DNA from: an uncultured Lachnospiraceae bacterium
GTDB lineage: Bacteria; Bacillota; Clostridia; Lachnospirales; Lachnospiraceae
Assembly: GCA_910588955.1 (NCBI GenBank)
Contig: CAJURQ010000004.1
Span: 150,433 to 214,432, forward strand
Length of the DNA: 64,000 nucleotides
Reading direction: 5' to 3'
Below, piece after piece: positions 27,572-36,772 of the stretch. The notes under the pieces are model-generated. The model was not told the DNA's origin, searched no databases, and saw nothing but the letters and a program-made list of their open reading frames with translations. A program made the position numbers and the translations under genes. Numbering within the stretch: position 1 is the first letter of the stretch; each line of letters starts with the position of its first letter.

Positions 27572-28852
27572 ATGAAGAAATTAAAAGGAAGCGGATTCTT
27601 CCGTGTCCTGTTTAAGATGAATGTACTGCCGATTATTCTTCTCACACTGGTGATTACGATTTTCAGTGCGATCCAGTTTGCCGCATCTATGAAAATAGAA
27701 GCGAAAAACGGGCTTGTGAATTTAAGCCGCACGGTAGTTACCTTGTATGATACGGTATACGAAGGCGATTATCATGCAATAGAAAAAGACGGCGACATGT
27801 ATTTGATGAAAGGCGATCACACGCTGAACGATAATTTTGCGATTATCGATTCCATAAGAGAGGAAACGGGAGTTGACATTACCGTTTTTTATCAGGATAC
27901 CCGTATCATTACCACGATCCGCACGGATGGCGGGGTGCGCGTGACCGGGACGAAGGCGAACGATACAGTTGTCAATGACGTGTTAAAAGGCGGACATGCT
28001 CAATTTTATTCTAGCACCATGGTGGAGGGTGTACGGTATTTTTCCTATTATGCACCGCTCTACGGCAATGACGGGACATGTATCGGCATGATTTTCCTCG
28101 GAAAGCCATCCACGGAGGTGGAACAGCTGGTGCTCAGTTCGCTCAGACCGAACATAGTTTTTGGCTTGCTGACGCTGCTGATCGCGTGTCTGGTGATCAT
28201 CCGTTATTCCAGTGAACTTGTCACCGCGATCCGAAAAATGGAATTGTTTCTCGTTGCCATTACGAGGGGTGATCTCCACGAGGACATTGATCAGGCTGTC
28301 TTGGAACGGAAAGACGAACTGGGGGAGATGAGCCGTTATCTGATCAAGATGCAGAAGTCGCTGCAGAAGCTTGTGGAGCAGGATATTCTGACCGGTTTAT
28401 ATAATCGTCGGAGCGGGGAGAAACTTTTGAAGAGAGTCTGCGCAAATTACACGAAGGATGGAACGTCGTTCTGCGTTGCCATCGGCGACGTGGATCATTT
28501 TAAAAACGTCAATGACACATACGGACATGAATGCGGGGATGTGGCGCTTACAGAACTTTCCTCCCGGATGAAAGAGCACATGCGCGGGCATGGCTTTGTG
28601 GCGAGATGGGGTGGTGAGGAAATGTTGCTCGTGTATGACGGCGTGCATTTGGATACGGCACACGCCTACATGCAGGAGCTGCTGGAGACAATCCGCACCA
28701 AGCCCGTTGTATACGGGGATGTGAAACTGAACATCACAATGACCTTTGGTCTCACCGAAGGAAACGGCGATAAAATCGAGCACATCGTCCGGGACGCGGA
28801 TGAAAAGCTGTATCGGGGGAAAAACAGCGGCAGAAATCAGATTGTCGTCTGA
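27572..28852 (+). CDS. Diguanylate cyclase with Cache-type sensor
   Basis: The 426-residue product makes cyclic di-GMP. It has helix 1 (about 9-32), an extracellular single-Cache-like domain (about 35-190), helix 2 (about 192-212), a HAMP-like linker, and a GGDEF domain (about 270-426). The active site reads RWGGEEM, an accepted GGEEF variant, and the metal-binding DVDHFKNVNDTYGH is intact. The RxxD inhibitory site is absent (RGHG at that position), so product feedback is unlikely. The ATG at 27572 is preferred over 27560, because the GGAGGG site lies between them. Confidence 0.9.
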   Translation: MKKLKGSGFFRVLFKMNVLPIILLTLVITIFSAIQFAASMKIEAKNGLVNLSRTVVTLYDTVYEGDYHAIEKDGDMYLMKGDHTLNDNFAIIDSIREETGVDITVFYQDTRIITTIRTDGGVRVTGTKANDTVVNDVLKGGHAQFYSSTMVEGVRYFSYYAPLYGNDGTCIGMIFLGKPSTEVEQLVLSSLRPNIVFGLLTLLIACLVIIRYSSELVTAIRKMELFLVAITRGDLHEDIDQAVLERKDELGEMSRYLIKMQKSLQKLVEQDILTGLYNRRSGEKLLKRVCANYTKDGTSFCVAIGDVDHFKNVNDTYGHECGDVALTELSSRMKEHMRGHGFVARWGGEEMLLVYDGVHLDTAHAYMQELLETIRTKPVVYGDVKLNITMTFGLTEGNGDKIEHIVRDADEKLYRGKNSGRNQIVV

Positions 28853-28872
28853 GAGATTTCATTATTTGCCGT

Positions 28873-29052
28873 TTACTGTTTTTTCTGGTTCCGCCGGTTC
28901 TTTGCGAATGTTATGAGAAAAAAGAAGAACAAAGCGCCGACGGATACTCTGGTAAACACTTCCGAGACCTGTTCGCCCAGAGTGACGGACAGGATCATGC
29001 GCACCGCGATAATTCCTGCCATAGCTGCTACTGCAATAAATGCCTTTTTCAT
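28873..29052 (-). CDS. Small membrane protein, 59 residues
   Basis: A 59-residue frame on the minus strand begins with MKKAFIAVAAMAG. It has a hydrophobic N-terminal helix (about 4-26) and a second hydrophobic stretch (about 38-50), then a basic tail (KNRRNQKKQ). AAAGGAG lies just upstream of the ATG at 29052, an excellent ribosome site. A longer overlapping frame (28862-29116) in a different phase has biased composition and no site. Function unknown; the topology suggests two membrane passes. Confidence 0.65.
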   Translation of the reverse strand: MKKAFIAVAAMAGIIAVRMILSVTLGEQVSEVFTRVSVGALFFFFLITFAKNRRNQKKQ

Positions 29053-29141
29053 AGTTTGATATCTCCTTTTGTTGTCGTATTTTGAGGTGTTTTGCTTTCT
29101 GGATTAAGGATATCAAATATGGGAAAAGGCATCCATTGATG

Positions 29142-29185
29142 TAGCTTACATTTCGGAATCGTAACTTACATTTGTGTAAGGTTAC
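29142..29185. promoter_or_regulatory. Direct and inverted repeats near the dehydrogenase end
   Basis: GTAGCTTACATTT and GTAACTTACATTT are direct repeats 19 bases apart. The second forms part of a near-perfect palindrome (29161-29185, GTAACTTACA against TGTAAGGTTAC). It lies between the ends or starts of two minus-strand genes. It is more like an operator for the 59-residue gene than a terminator, because no U-run follows on that strand. Confidence 0.4.
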
Positions 29186-29221
29186 ATGTTTTTTGTCTGT
29201 CAGGCATTTCTTTGCGGGGCG

Positions 29222-30304
29222 TTACCTGCTTGTGACATATTCCTGCATCGATTTTACAAGATAATGATTGACCGGCATTTTTTCGGTGGTGATATAGCCG
29301 GACGGTGCGTCGATCAGCATCGGTATGCGGTTGGTCAGCGTGGCGCAGGTCAGTTCCACCGTTGCCGGGCGGTTTACCACGATTGTCGTATCCGGCTCGC
29401 CCTCTAACGTCCACTCGTTTCTGTCCATATCTTCTGGACCGTACACATAGCCGAGACACCGGGTTTCCAGCGTGATGCCCTCCTCCGTTTCGGTTGTCAC
29501 AACGGCGGACATGCCGGTGGCGTATCCGGCCTTGATCGTCATGCCGAGGGTACCGGATTTCAAATCTTCCTTGTGGGTGAGCGGAATACACTCCTGCGTC
29601 TGGGAGACAATGTGCAGTCCAAGATGACTGCAGAGCCAGCCGTTCTGGTTCCACATATAGGAAGGTTCGATCACCCCGTCAACGATCAGTTTTTCGGTTT
29701 CCTTGTAGGACAACCCATTGTATTTGCCAATCTGCTTTTCAAACTCTGGAATTGAAAGCCCTGCGCCGTGTCCCTCAGCAAGCGCGATGCCGTAGTCTTC
29801 CACATTATAGCTGCTGCTACCGACGATTCTTTTTAAATGATGAATCGAACCGGCAAGCGTTGTGATAAGCGAACCCCAGTACATATCCGGGTAACCGCTG
29901 CCGCAGAGCGTGCAGTTGTTTGCCTTTGCCAGCGCGTCCAGTTCTTTTGTAATCTCGTGCGATGAGTTCCACGGATACAGGGATTCCTCGCAGGTGGAAA
30001 TGGCGTTTACGCCGTTTTTGGCGCAGAGGGTAAAGGCGTCTTTCACGTCGATCATGGTGGAGCGGGTGGCGATGATGCAGACATCCGGCTTTCGTTCGCT
30101 TAAGATTTTGTCAGTGTCTTTTGCGTCGGAAACTTTGATGCCGACATGGTCTGAACCCATAATTTCTCCGATATCTTTGCCGATTACGGCGGGATTCATG
30201 TCAAATGCCGCCACCAGTTCTGCGCCTTTCTCCAACACATAGCGCATCAGGTATACGCTCATTTTTCCGCAGCCGTATTGGGCGATTTTTATTTTTCTGT
30301 TCAT
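29222..30304 (-). CDS. NAD(P)-binding dehydrogenase, 2,4-diaminopentanoate dehydrogenase-like
   Basis: The 360-residue product has an N-terminal Rossmann fold (IAQYGCGKMSVYLMRYV, about residues 7-23) and a C-terminal domain like the DapB/2,4-diaminopentanoate dehydrogenase (Ord) family. Ord acts in anaerobic ornithine degradation, but no other gene of that pathway is nearby, so the substrate is uncertain. AAGGAGG lies before the ATG at 30304. It is divergent from the XRE regulator, with a 228-base AT-rich region between them. Confidence 0.7.
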   Translation of the reverse strand: MNRKIKIAQYGCGKMSVYLMRYVLEKGAELVAAFDMNPAVIGKDIGEIMGSDHVGIKVSDAKDTDKILSERKPDVCIIATRSTMIDVKDAFTLCAKNGVNAISTCEESLYPWNSSHEITKELDALAKANNCTLCGSGYPDMYWGSLITTLAGSIHHLKRIVGSSSYNVEDYGIALAEGHGAGLSIPEFEKQIGKYNGLSYKETEKLIVDGVIEPSYMWNQNGWLCSHLGLHIVSQTQECIPLTHKEDLKSGTLGMTIKAGYATGMSAVVTTETEEGITLETRCLGYVYGPEDMDRNEWTLEGEPDTTIVVNRPATVELTCATLTNRIPMLIDAPSGYITTEKMPVNHYLVKSMQEYVTSR

Positions 30305-30532
30305 GAGGTGCCTCCTTTTTGAAAATGAATTTTTCGTATTGTTTGATCAATGCTATTATTATGATCCGATTCGGACGATGATAACCCACTAAAATATGCC
30401 GTTGCAACGCAAAGTTGCGGAAATGCCACAACAAAATGATAGACATTTTTTGCAGGTTTGCTATGATAAATCGGAAGCAGGAGACGGAAGATGGAAAAAT
30501 AAGTCTGTGATGTTTCGGAAGGGAGGAAAAAC

Positions 30533-31336
30533 ATGACATTTGGAGAAAAGCTTTATAAACTGAGGAAGGCACAGGGATTTTCCCAAGAGGCGCTGGCTGA
30601 AAAACTGCATACGAGCAGACAGGCAGTCAGCAAGTGGGAAAATGACAACGGCTATCCCGAAACGGAAAAAATTATTCTGATCAGTAAGCTGTTTCAAGTA
30701 TCTCTGGATGATTTGCTGATGGAAGAGAGGGAGATGGGCGCCGCGTATGACAGCGCAGGCGAAGATACGGAAAATCGGCGCATTGAAAAAGGAAAAGAAA
30801 AGAATGGATATTATATAAACAGGGAAACGGCAAACGGGTTTCTGCTCTATTATAAAAAGAAGTTTTTATGGATAGCGGCGGCATGCGGTCTTATTGCGGG
30901 CTGCAACGCGGTATCCTATGGCTCGACGGAGCCCGGATTTTATGAACTGACGTTGCAGCCGCTTCTGGCTGTGGTGTCGGGCATCACGCTGCTGTCTGTT
31001 GTGCTTTATGTTATCTTGAAGCAGAATCCTTACAGAAATCTCAGAAATAGGGAACTGATTTTTGCGGAGGATGTGAGAAGAGAACTGCAGGATGAGTTTT
31101 CCAAAATGAAAAAAGTATTGCTGGCGGGCATTGTGGTATGTCTGGCAGCTGTGGGGATAGACGAAATGTATTTTGCGCGTGATCTCAGTATCACAGCGGA
31201 GGCATTACAGCTTTTAAGCGAAGCGCAGATACTGCGCGACAATGTGCTCTATATATTGCTGGCAGGCGTCTGCGTTTTTGTCATGGTTTTCTGCGCGGGT
31301 GTGTACTGGTCTTACTCGGTATTGCTCAGAAACTGA
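30533..31336 (+). CDS. XRE regulator with membrane domain
   Basis: The 267-residue protein has an N-terminal XRE helix-turn-helix (about 5-60; QGFSQEALAEKLHTSRQAVSKWE as landmark) and then an acidic linker. At least four hydrophobic helices follow, around 107-125, 135-160, 190-215 and 235-260. Membrane-tied XRE proteins of this kind usually sit beside ABC exporters in Firmicutes. The BceAB-like pair begins 92 bases downstream, so it probably controls that transporter in response to a membrane signal (inference). Confidence 0.8.
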   Translation: MTFGEKLYKLRKAQGFSQEALAEKLHTSRQAVSKWENDNGYPETEKIILISKLFQVSLDDLLMEEREMGAAYDSAGEDTENRRIEKGKEKNGYYINRETANGFLLYYKKKFLWIAAACGLIAGCNAVSYGSTEPGFYELTLQPLLAVVSGITLLSVVLYVILKQNPYRNLRNRELIFAEDVRRELQDEFSKMKKVLLAGIVVCLAAVGIDEMYFARDLSITAEALQLLSEAQILRDNVLYILLAGVCVFVMVFCAGVYWSYSVLLRN

Positions 31337-31428
31337 TACGCCGTACTAAAAAACCTTGTGCAAATAGTTCGGTTTATTTTCCCGATTGCATAAGTCAGGA
31401 ATACTCAAAAAAAGGAGAGATAACGCCT

Positions 31429-32196
31429 ATGGCAGCGCATCGTTATATGGAAGTAAATCAGCTTGTCAAAGTTTACGATACCGGGAAGGTGAAAGTAAGC
31501 GCCGTTGATCATGTCAGTTTTTATGTGGATCAAGGTGAGTTTATCGGTATTATGGGAGCATCCGGCTCCGGCAAAACCACGCTGTTAAATATTCTGTCTA
31601 CCATAGATACCATGTCCGAAGGACAAGTTCTCTATGACGGGGTGGATATTTCTGGAATGAATGAAGAAGAGTTATCGGACTTCCGGCAGAAAAATCTGGG
31701 GTTTGTCTTTCAGGACTATAATCTTTTAGATACACTGACGATAGAAGAAAACATTATGCTGCCAATGATTTTAAATGGGGAAGAAAGAACGGAAAGCAGA
31801 ATAAAGGATATAGCGGAAACATTACATATCAGAGATATACTGAGAAAGTTTCCATATGAGGTTTCCGGCGGGCAGAAACAGCGGGTGGCATGTGCGAGGG
31901 CGCTTGTCAACAAGCCGAAGCTGATTCTCGCTGATGAACCGACCGGGGCTTTGGACTCTAAATCATCCGCTGTGCTGCTGCGCGCTCTGCAGGTTATGAA
32001 CACGGAACTGGGCGCAACTATTTTGATGGTAACGCATGATGTGTTTTCGGCATGTTATTGTGAGAGAATTTTATTTTTGAGCGACGGGAAAATATGTGCG
32101 GAACTGAACAGGGGAAGTATGGAAAAAAGAGAGTATCGGAACCGCATTCTTGATATACAGTCTCAGATCGGAGGTGAGGATATATATGCTGAGTAA
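31429..32196 (+). CDS. ABC transporter ATPase (BceA-like)
   Basis: The 255-residue ATPase belongs to the MacB/BceA group. Walker A is GASGSGKTT (about 44-52), the signature is VSGGQKQRVA and Walker B is LILADEPTGALD. Its C-terminus overlaps the permease start by 11 bases. With the FtsX-type permease it likely removes peptide antibiotics from lipid II or the membrane. No BceRS two-component genes are here; the XRE protein upstream may take that role. Confidence 0.92.
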   Translation: MAAHRYMEVNQLVKVYDTGKVKVSAVDHVSFYVDQGEFIGIMGASGSGKTTLLNILSTIDTMSEGQVLYDGVDISGMNEEELSDFRQKNLGFVFQDYNLLDTLTIEENIMLPMILNGEERTESRIKDIAETLHIRDILRKFPYEVSGGQKQRVACARALVNKPKLILADEPTGALDSKSSAVLLRALQVMNTELGATILMVTHDVFSACYCERILFLSDGKICAELNRGSMEKREYRNRILDIQSQIGGEDIYAE

Positions 32197-34234
32197 ACTG
32201 GCGCTGCGAAATGCGGGGAGATTGTGGAAAGACTATCTGCACTATTTTCTGACCCTGTGTATGATAGCGGCTCTTACCTTTTCCTTTCATTCCCTGCTTT
32301 TTTCAGAGGATATCCGCGCGATGATTTATTATGGAGATCGTGGTGAATTATCTACGGCAGGAACCATGTTAATCACCTTTATGTCTCTGTCCACCGCGGC
32401 CATTTTTATCATAGCGGCATGGCTGATCAATTATATGACACGCTTTATTCTGGAAAAGAGGAGCCGGGAGTTCGCGGTTTATTTGTTATCGGGAATGAAG
32501 AAAGGGCAAATTGCAAGTCTTTACATGAAAGAAAATCTTTTTCTTGGCGTGTGCGCGCTGGTCATGGGATTCCTTTTCGGAAGCTGGTTACGGCAGGCGT
32601 TGTTTTATGTTTTTTATAAAAGTATCGGGAAAAATTACAAGGTAAATACAGAAATATCCGCGGGCAGCATTTTGCTTACAGCAGCTTTGTATGCCGCCTG
32701 TTTTGTGGCTGCCATGCTTCGGAACAGGAGCATGTTTTCCCATATGGAAATCATCCATTTGCTCAACATGGATAAGCAGAATGAGGTAGTGAATGAAAAG
32801 CAAAACGCTGTCTGGGAAAGACTGTTTTTCCTCTTTATCGGGAACATACTGATTCTCTACTTCTTAATTTTTACGGGCAAGATCACAAAATGGTCAGCGA
32901 TGGTTGAAATGATCGGGCTGACTTTTACGTTTTACCTTTTCTATTTGGGGCTTTCCGCTTTTCTGATGAAATACATAGACAGGAAAGGCAGATTTATCTA
33001 TAAGAAGGAATATTTGTTTCTATTGAGGCAGTTTTCCTCAAAGACGCGCAATACCTGTTTTGTTCTCGGAACATTGAGCCTCTTATTTATGTTTGCGTTA
33101 GTCGGAAGCTCGCTGGCATTTATGCTGAGCGACTATCAGAATAAACAGTTGGATGTAGAATATCCTTTTGACATGATTATCATCAGCGACGATACGGGCA
33201 ATGACTTTTCCAAGGAGGAAGCATTGATAGAGGACAATATAACGCCGCGCGATATATGGAAATACTGCGTCTATCAAAATGGAACAAGCGACATGGGCGA
33301 CTGGCTGTATCAGAATTTACGGTTGTTTTCGGAAAGAGACACCGATCCGGGAATGGCAGAGGGGAAACGTGCCGTTGCCTATTACGATTACGATGTGTAT
33401 ATGGGTGTATCCGATTATAACAGGCTGCGGGAAATGCTGGGGCTTGCGCCTGTGACTTTGCATGACAATCAATACTGCCTTCATATGCCAAACCGTGTTT
33501 ATCAGGAAATAAAGGATAAGAGTGCGCAGTTGCAGAATAGTCTGCATACCGGGCTTGAATTTGTCGGTTTCCATACGGAGGGATTTGCGCAGAACGGGCA
33601 TAACGGGACCGATTATTTACTGGTCGTGCCGGACCGGAAGCTGGCGGAAATGAAACCGTATTTTTCGCTTATGGCGATTATGGCGGACGGAAATGTGCCG
33701 GAAAATTTATCGGAAAAACTGTATGATCTGGCGGGGAAAATAAGGGGCTATGATGAACTTGCCGACTATATAAAAATCGGAAGCGAGGCACTTTTTCTGA
33801 TGCCCGCCACAATACAGGTGAAAAGCCGGGAGGTTTTTGAACTAAAGTTTTTGATGAGCACGCTGTCCTTTCCGCTGTTTTATATCGGTCTGGTGTTTCT
33901 GTGCGTGTCGTTCACTGTCCTTTCCGTCCAGCAATTGAGCGATTCCAATAAATACAGATTCCGGTATCAGATTTTAAATAAACTTGGCATGGGAAAGAGA
34001 AGAATCAAAAGGACGGTGGCGAAACAGTTATTTTTCTATTACCTGTGCCCCGTTTTGCTTTCGGTTGTCATTAGCGCGGCGGTTATCTTATATGTGGGAC
34101 AGCAGTTTGTTTCCTATACGGGAATACACACAGAGGGGATTTCATATTTCGGTATTTCTCTGACGGGTTTTCTCGGGATATATATCTGCTATTTTGGGTT
34201 GACGTACTTGCAGTTTATAAAAAGCGTTGGTTGA
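32186..34234 (+). CDS. FtsX-type ABC permease (BceB-like)
   Basis: The 682-residue product has about ten transmembrane helices arranged as one N-terminal helix, groups near 50-250, then a large extracellular domain (about 320-540) and three or four C-terminal helices. This matches BceB/VraG permeases of peptide antibiotic resistance. The ATG at 32186 has GGAGGTGAGG upstream; a start at 32150 would lie in the ATPase gene with no site. Confidence 0.88.
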   Translation: MLSKLALRNAGRLWKDYLHYFLTLCMIAALTFSFHSLLFSEDIRAMIYYGDRGELSTAGTMLITFMSLSTAAIFIIAAWLINYMTRFILEKRSREFAVYLLSGMKKGQIASLYMKENLFLGVCALVMGFLFGSWLRQALFYVFYKSIGKNYKVNTEISAGSILLTAALYAACFVAAMLRNRSMFSHMEIIHLLNMDKQNEVVNEKQNAVWERLFFLFIGNILILYFLIFTGKITKWSAMVEMIGLTFTFYLFYLGLSAFLMKYIDRKGRFIYKKEYLFLLRQFSSKTRNTCFVLGTLSLLFMFALVGSSLAFMLSDYQNKQLDVEYPFDMIIISDDTGNDFSKEEALIEDNITPRDIWKYCVYQNGTSDMGDWLYQNLRLFSERDTDPGMAEGKRAVAYYDYDVYMGVSDYNRLREMLGLAPVTLHDNQYCLHMPNRVYQEIKDKSAQLQNSLHTGLEFVGFHTEGFAQNGHNGTDYLLVVPDRKLAEMKPYFSLMAIMADGNVPENLSEKLYDLAGKIRGYDELADYIKIGSEALFLMPATIQVKSREVFELKFLMSTLSFPLFYIGLVFLCVSFTVLSVQQLSDSNKYRFRYQILNKLGMGKRRIKRTVAKQLFFYYLCPVLLSVVISAAVILYVGQQFVSYTGIHTEGISYFGISLTGFLGIYICYFGLTYLQFIKSVG

Positions 34235-34244
34235 ATAGGGCTGA

Positions 34245-34991
34245 TTATTCAATGGCATACTTGGCGGCTAAAATTGAAAGACTCACTATCCATATGAGTA
34301 ACCCAATAATAATTACGTTTATGTTCAAACTGTCCGTGTTAACAATCTGCAGCTTTACAATCATTGCGGCTGCCAGATTATTACTTACATGAAAAATAAT
34401 TGGGAAAACAATATGTTTCTTTTTAGCATATACATAACCATAAATGCAAGCCGGAATAAAAACAAAGGGCGCTGTCCATCCATGCATGATTGAGAAGAGG
34501 AAAGCACTGATTATAATTCCTGTTTTCATATTACTAAAACGGGAAAATATATTCATTAATGTTCCTCTGAATAGAAGTTCTTCACATACTGGCATGAGTA
34601 AAATGGTTGCAGTCATCATGCCAAAAGAGTGATACAATTTATTGTATATTTCAATTGTCATTCCTCTCGGAAGTCCTCTTTGTAGAAAAGGCATAGTAAA
34701 TTCAAATGAAAAAAACAAGCATGACCCAAGCGACGCCATTACAATTAACAGCAAATCAATGAAATCCTTTTTGTATGATATCTTTTCTCCCGCGTTAAAC
34801 TTTACTTTATATTTTTTCTTTAGTAGTAACGTTAAAAGGCACATTAAAAAATAGGATACTGTAATACCGAGCAAATGTGCGCTTACTGCTGTCAACGGAC
34901 CTGTTATGAGTAGAATCACGCTATATACAATTGATGGCATTACATATATTACGAGTAAAACGATAGAAATGACAGCTATAATTTTTTGCAT
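34245..34991 (-). CDS. CPBP family intramembrane protease
   Basis: The 248-residue protein has about eight hydrophobic helices and the CPBP (Abi, Rce1-like) motifs: EELLFRG (about 137-143), a central FSIMHGW and a later FHVSNNLAA. Family members include prenyl-protein proteases and bacteriocin immunity proteins. It converges on the BceB gene with 10 bases between the stops, and marks the left edge of the defence-rich stretch. Confidence 0.85.
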   Translation of the reverse strand: MQKIIAVISIVLLVIYVMPSIVYSVILLITGPLTAVSAHLLGITVSYFLMCLLTLLLKKKYKVKFNAGEKISYKKDFIDLLLIVMASLGSCLFFSFEFTMPFLQRGLPRGMTIEIYNKLYHSFGMMTATILLMPVCEELLFRGTLMNIFSRFSNMKTGIIISAFLFSIMHGWTAPFVFIPACIYGYVYAKKKHIVFPIIFHVSNNLAAAMIVKLQIVNTDSLNINVIIIGLLIWIVSLSILAAKYAIE

Positions 34992-35110
34992 ATCTATTGC
35001 CCCTCAATATATTTTTTCTTTGACTATATATTATACCAGATATGGGGATGCAAATCAGTAAAATCAAATTTTGCAATATGTGATTGTGGAATAATATGGG
35101 TGAGGGTATA

Positions 35111-35821
35111 ATGAATATAGATAAGCGATGGGCAAGGGATTTGAAAAGATGCTTGCATGACAGGGGGCGTATCGTGGGAAAGATTATTTTATATCATGGC
35201 AGTCCGGATGAAACGGTAACGCCGAAATTCGGACTGGGTGAGGAAAAGCACGATTACGGAAAAGGGTTTTACCTTACGGAAAGTTTGGAACTTGCGAAAG
35301 AATGGGCGGTTTACCGTCCGAACGCTTCAAACGGCTGGGTGCATGAATTTGAACTGGACACAGATGGGCTGAACATACTGGATTTTCAGGAGCATAGCGC
35401 CCTGACGTGGCTGGCTGAGTTGATGAAGCATCGTGATGCGGCAGATTCTAAACGATATCGCATATTATCAAAACAATTTATTGAAAAATTTGGTATATCA
35501 ACGGATGAATATGATGTAATCAAGGGGTGGAGAGCTAACGCATCATATTTCTACATCGCCAAGTCTTTTGTTCGCGATGAAGTAGATATAGACATTTTGG
35601 AGGAATTGCTGGCACTCGGCGGGTTAGGCATTCAGTATTGCATCAAAACGGAACGGGCGTACAAAAAGCTATCCGAGCATTTTGATGCAGTGCAGTCTGT
35701 TGCATTTACAGAGTTTAATGAAAAGTACAATAAACGGGATACATGGGCGCGTGAGAACATGCGAAAGTTGATTGACTCAGACCGGAACCGTGTAACTAAG
35801 GTGTTCAGTACATTACTCTGA
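35111..35821 (+). CDS. DUF3990 ADP-ribosyltransferase-like protein
   Basis: The 236-residue product carries a DUF3990 domain near its start. KIILYHGS (the His-containing first motif) and YGKGFYLTES (the Tyr-containing second motif) match the H-Y pattern of ADP-ribosyltransferase-like folds. The third catalytic motif is not obvious to me. It is followed 17 bases later by an unknown gene and then a NADAR gene that overlaps it. That order suggests that this protein attaches ADP-ribose to a target and NADAR removes it (inference). The ATG at 35111 has GGTGAGGG upstream. Confidence 0.75.
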   Translation: MNIDKRWARDLKRCLHDRGRIVGKIILYHGSPDETVTPKFGLGEEKHDYGKGFYLTESLELAKEWAVYRPNASNGWVHEFELDTDGLNILDFQEHSALTWLAELMKHRDAADSKRYRILSKQFIEKFGISTDEYDVIKGWRANASYFYIAKSFVRDEVDIDILEELLALGGLGIQYCIKTERAYKKLSEHFDAVQSVAFTEFNEKYNKRDTWARENMRKLIDSDRNRVTKVFSTLL

Positions 35822-35838
35822 AAAGTGAGGTGAGCGGT

Positions 35839-36255
35839 ATGGGAGCCTATTCCAAAGCATATTTGGATGAGATAATCGAGAATCAGGGAAAACTGTTTGA
35901 TTATGTGGCAGTAACTTATCCCGATATGGATACCGAGGATTTTATTTGTTCCTATATGAAAAGCAACACAAGAAAATATGTGGACGAAGCACAGGCGTAT
36001 GTCTGTACGATGGATGCACAGACTTTGTGGAAGTATTTTCTGCATACAGATCGGTATGAACTGAAAAAAGGAACAGCGATGGGGGGATTTATGCCAGACT
36101 GGATTGGCGAATTTTATGCCTATTATCAATGGCAGTACAATATTCCGAGTGCTGAGGTTATTGAGAAAGTGCCGCTTGTATATTTGAAAAAAGCGTACGC
36201 CGGTCTGCATGACTTGGAATTGGAACTTGCCGTAAGAAAAGTGGGGATTGCATGA
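35839..36255 (+). CDS. Hypothetical protein between ART-like and NADAR genes
   Basis: The 138-residue product is acidic and helix-rich, with aromatic clusters such as MPDWIGEFYAYYQWQYN (about residues 87-103). There is no signal peptide, membrane segment or metal motif. I do not recognise a family. It overlaps the NADAR gene by ATGA and follows the DUF3990 gene closely, so the three are one translational unit. It may be an adaptor, antitoxin or target-recognition subunit. Confidence 0.7.
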   Translation: MGAYSKAYLDEIIENQGKLFDYVAVTYPDMDTEDFICSYMKSNTRKYVDEAQAYVCTMDAQTLWKYFLHTDRYELKKGTAMGGFMPDWIGEFYAYYQWQYNIPSAEVIEKVPLVYLKKAYAGLHDLELELAVRKVGIA

Positions 36256-36731
36256 ATCATATCATTTGTTTTCACAACCCAGATGAGGAATACGGATATT
36301 TAAGTAATTGGTATCCTTCCTTTTTTACGATAGATGGGATAGCCTTTTCATCTGTGGAACAGTTTATGATGTACCGCAAAGCGATTTGTTTTCACGACAA
36401 TAATATAGCTGCCCAAATCCTTGAAACGGACGATGCCGCCCATATCAAGGATTTGGGACGGCGTGTATCAGGGTATGATGAGAACATTTGGTATGGCGTA
36501 CGGCAGCTTGTTGTTTATGAGGGATTGCTGGCAAAATTTTCGCAAAATACGAAGCTGAAGGAACAACTGAAAGCTACAGGAAATGCTATTTTAGCGGAGT
36601 GTGCCGTAAAAGATCACATATGGGGTATTGGGTTGTCAATGAACGATTCAGACAGGTATGACCGGGAGAAATGGAAGGGGAAAAATCTGCTCGGATATGC
36701 CTTGATGATGGCGCGGGACAGGGTGCGATAA
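36252..36731 (+). CDS. NADAR family protein (ADP-ribose glycosidase-like)
   Basis: The 159-residue product matches NADAR/YbiA (DUF1768). It has YLSNWYPSFF near residue 16, the conserved Glu in SVEQFMMYRKA, and WGIGLSMND towards the end. NADAR proteins act on ADP-ribose N-glycosidic bonds; some reverse guanosine ADP-ribosylation made by DarT-type toxins, others act in riboflavin metabolism. Here the partner is a DUF3990 gene rather than DarT. The start overlaps the preceding stop. Confidence 0.86.
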   Translation: MNHIICFHNPDEEYGYLSNWYPSFFTIDGIAFSSVEQFMMYRKAICFHDNNIAAQILETDDAAHIKDLGRRVSGYDENIWYGVRQLVVYEGLLAKFSQNTKLKEQLKATGNAILAECAVKDHIWGIGLSMNDSDRYDREKWKGKNLLGYALMMARDRVR

Positions 36732-36772
36732 GGAGATTAATATAAAAACGGTTATTGAGGAGAATCATTAAT

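Noticed and set aside
28862..29116. 84-codon minus-strand frame
   Set aside because: Out of phase with the well-initiated 59-residue protein and of odd composition.
29166..29654. 162-codon minus-strand frame
   Set aside because: Shadow of the dehydrogenase gene.
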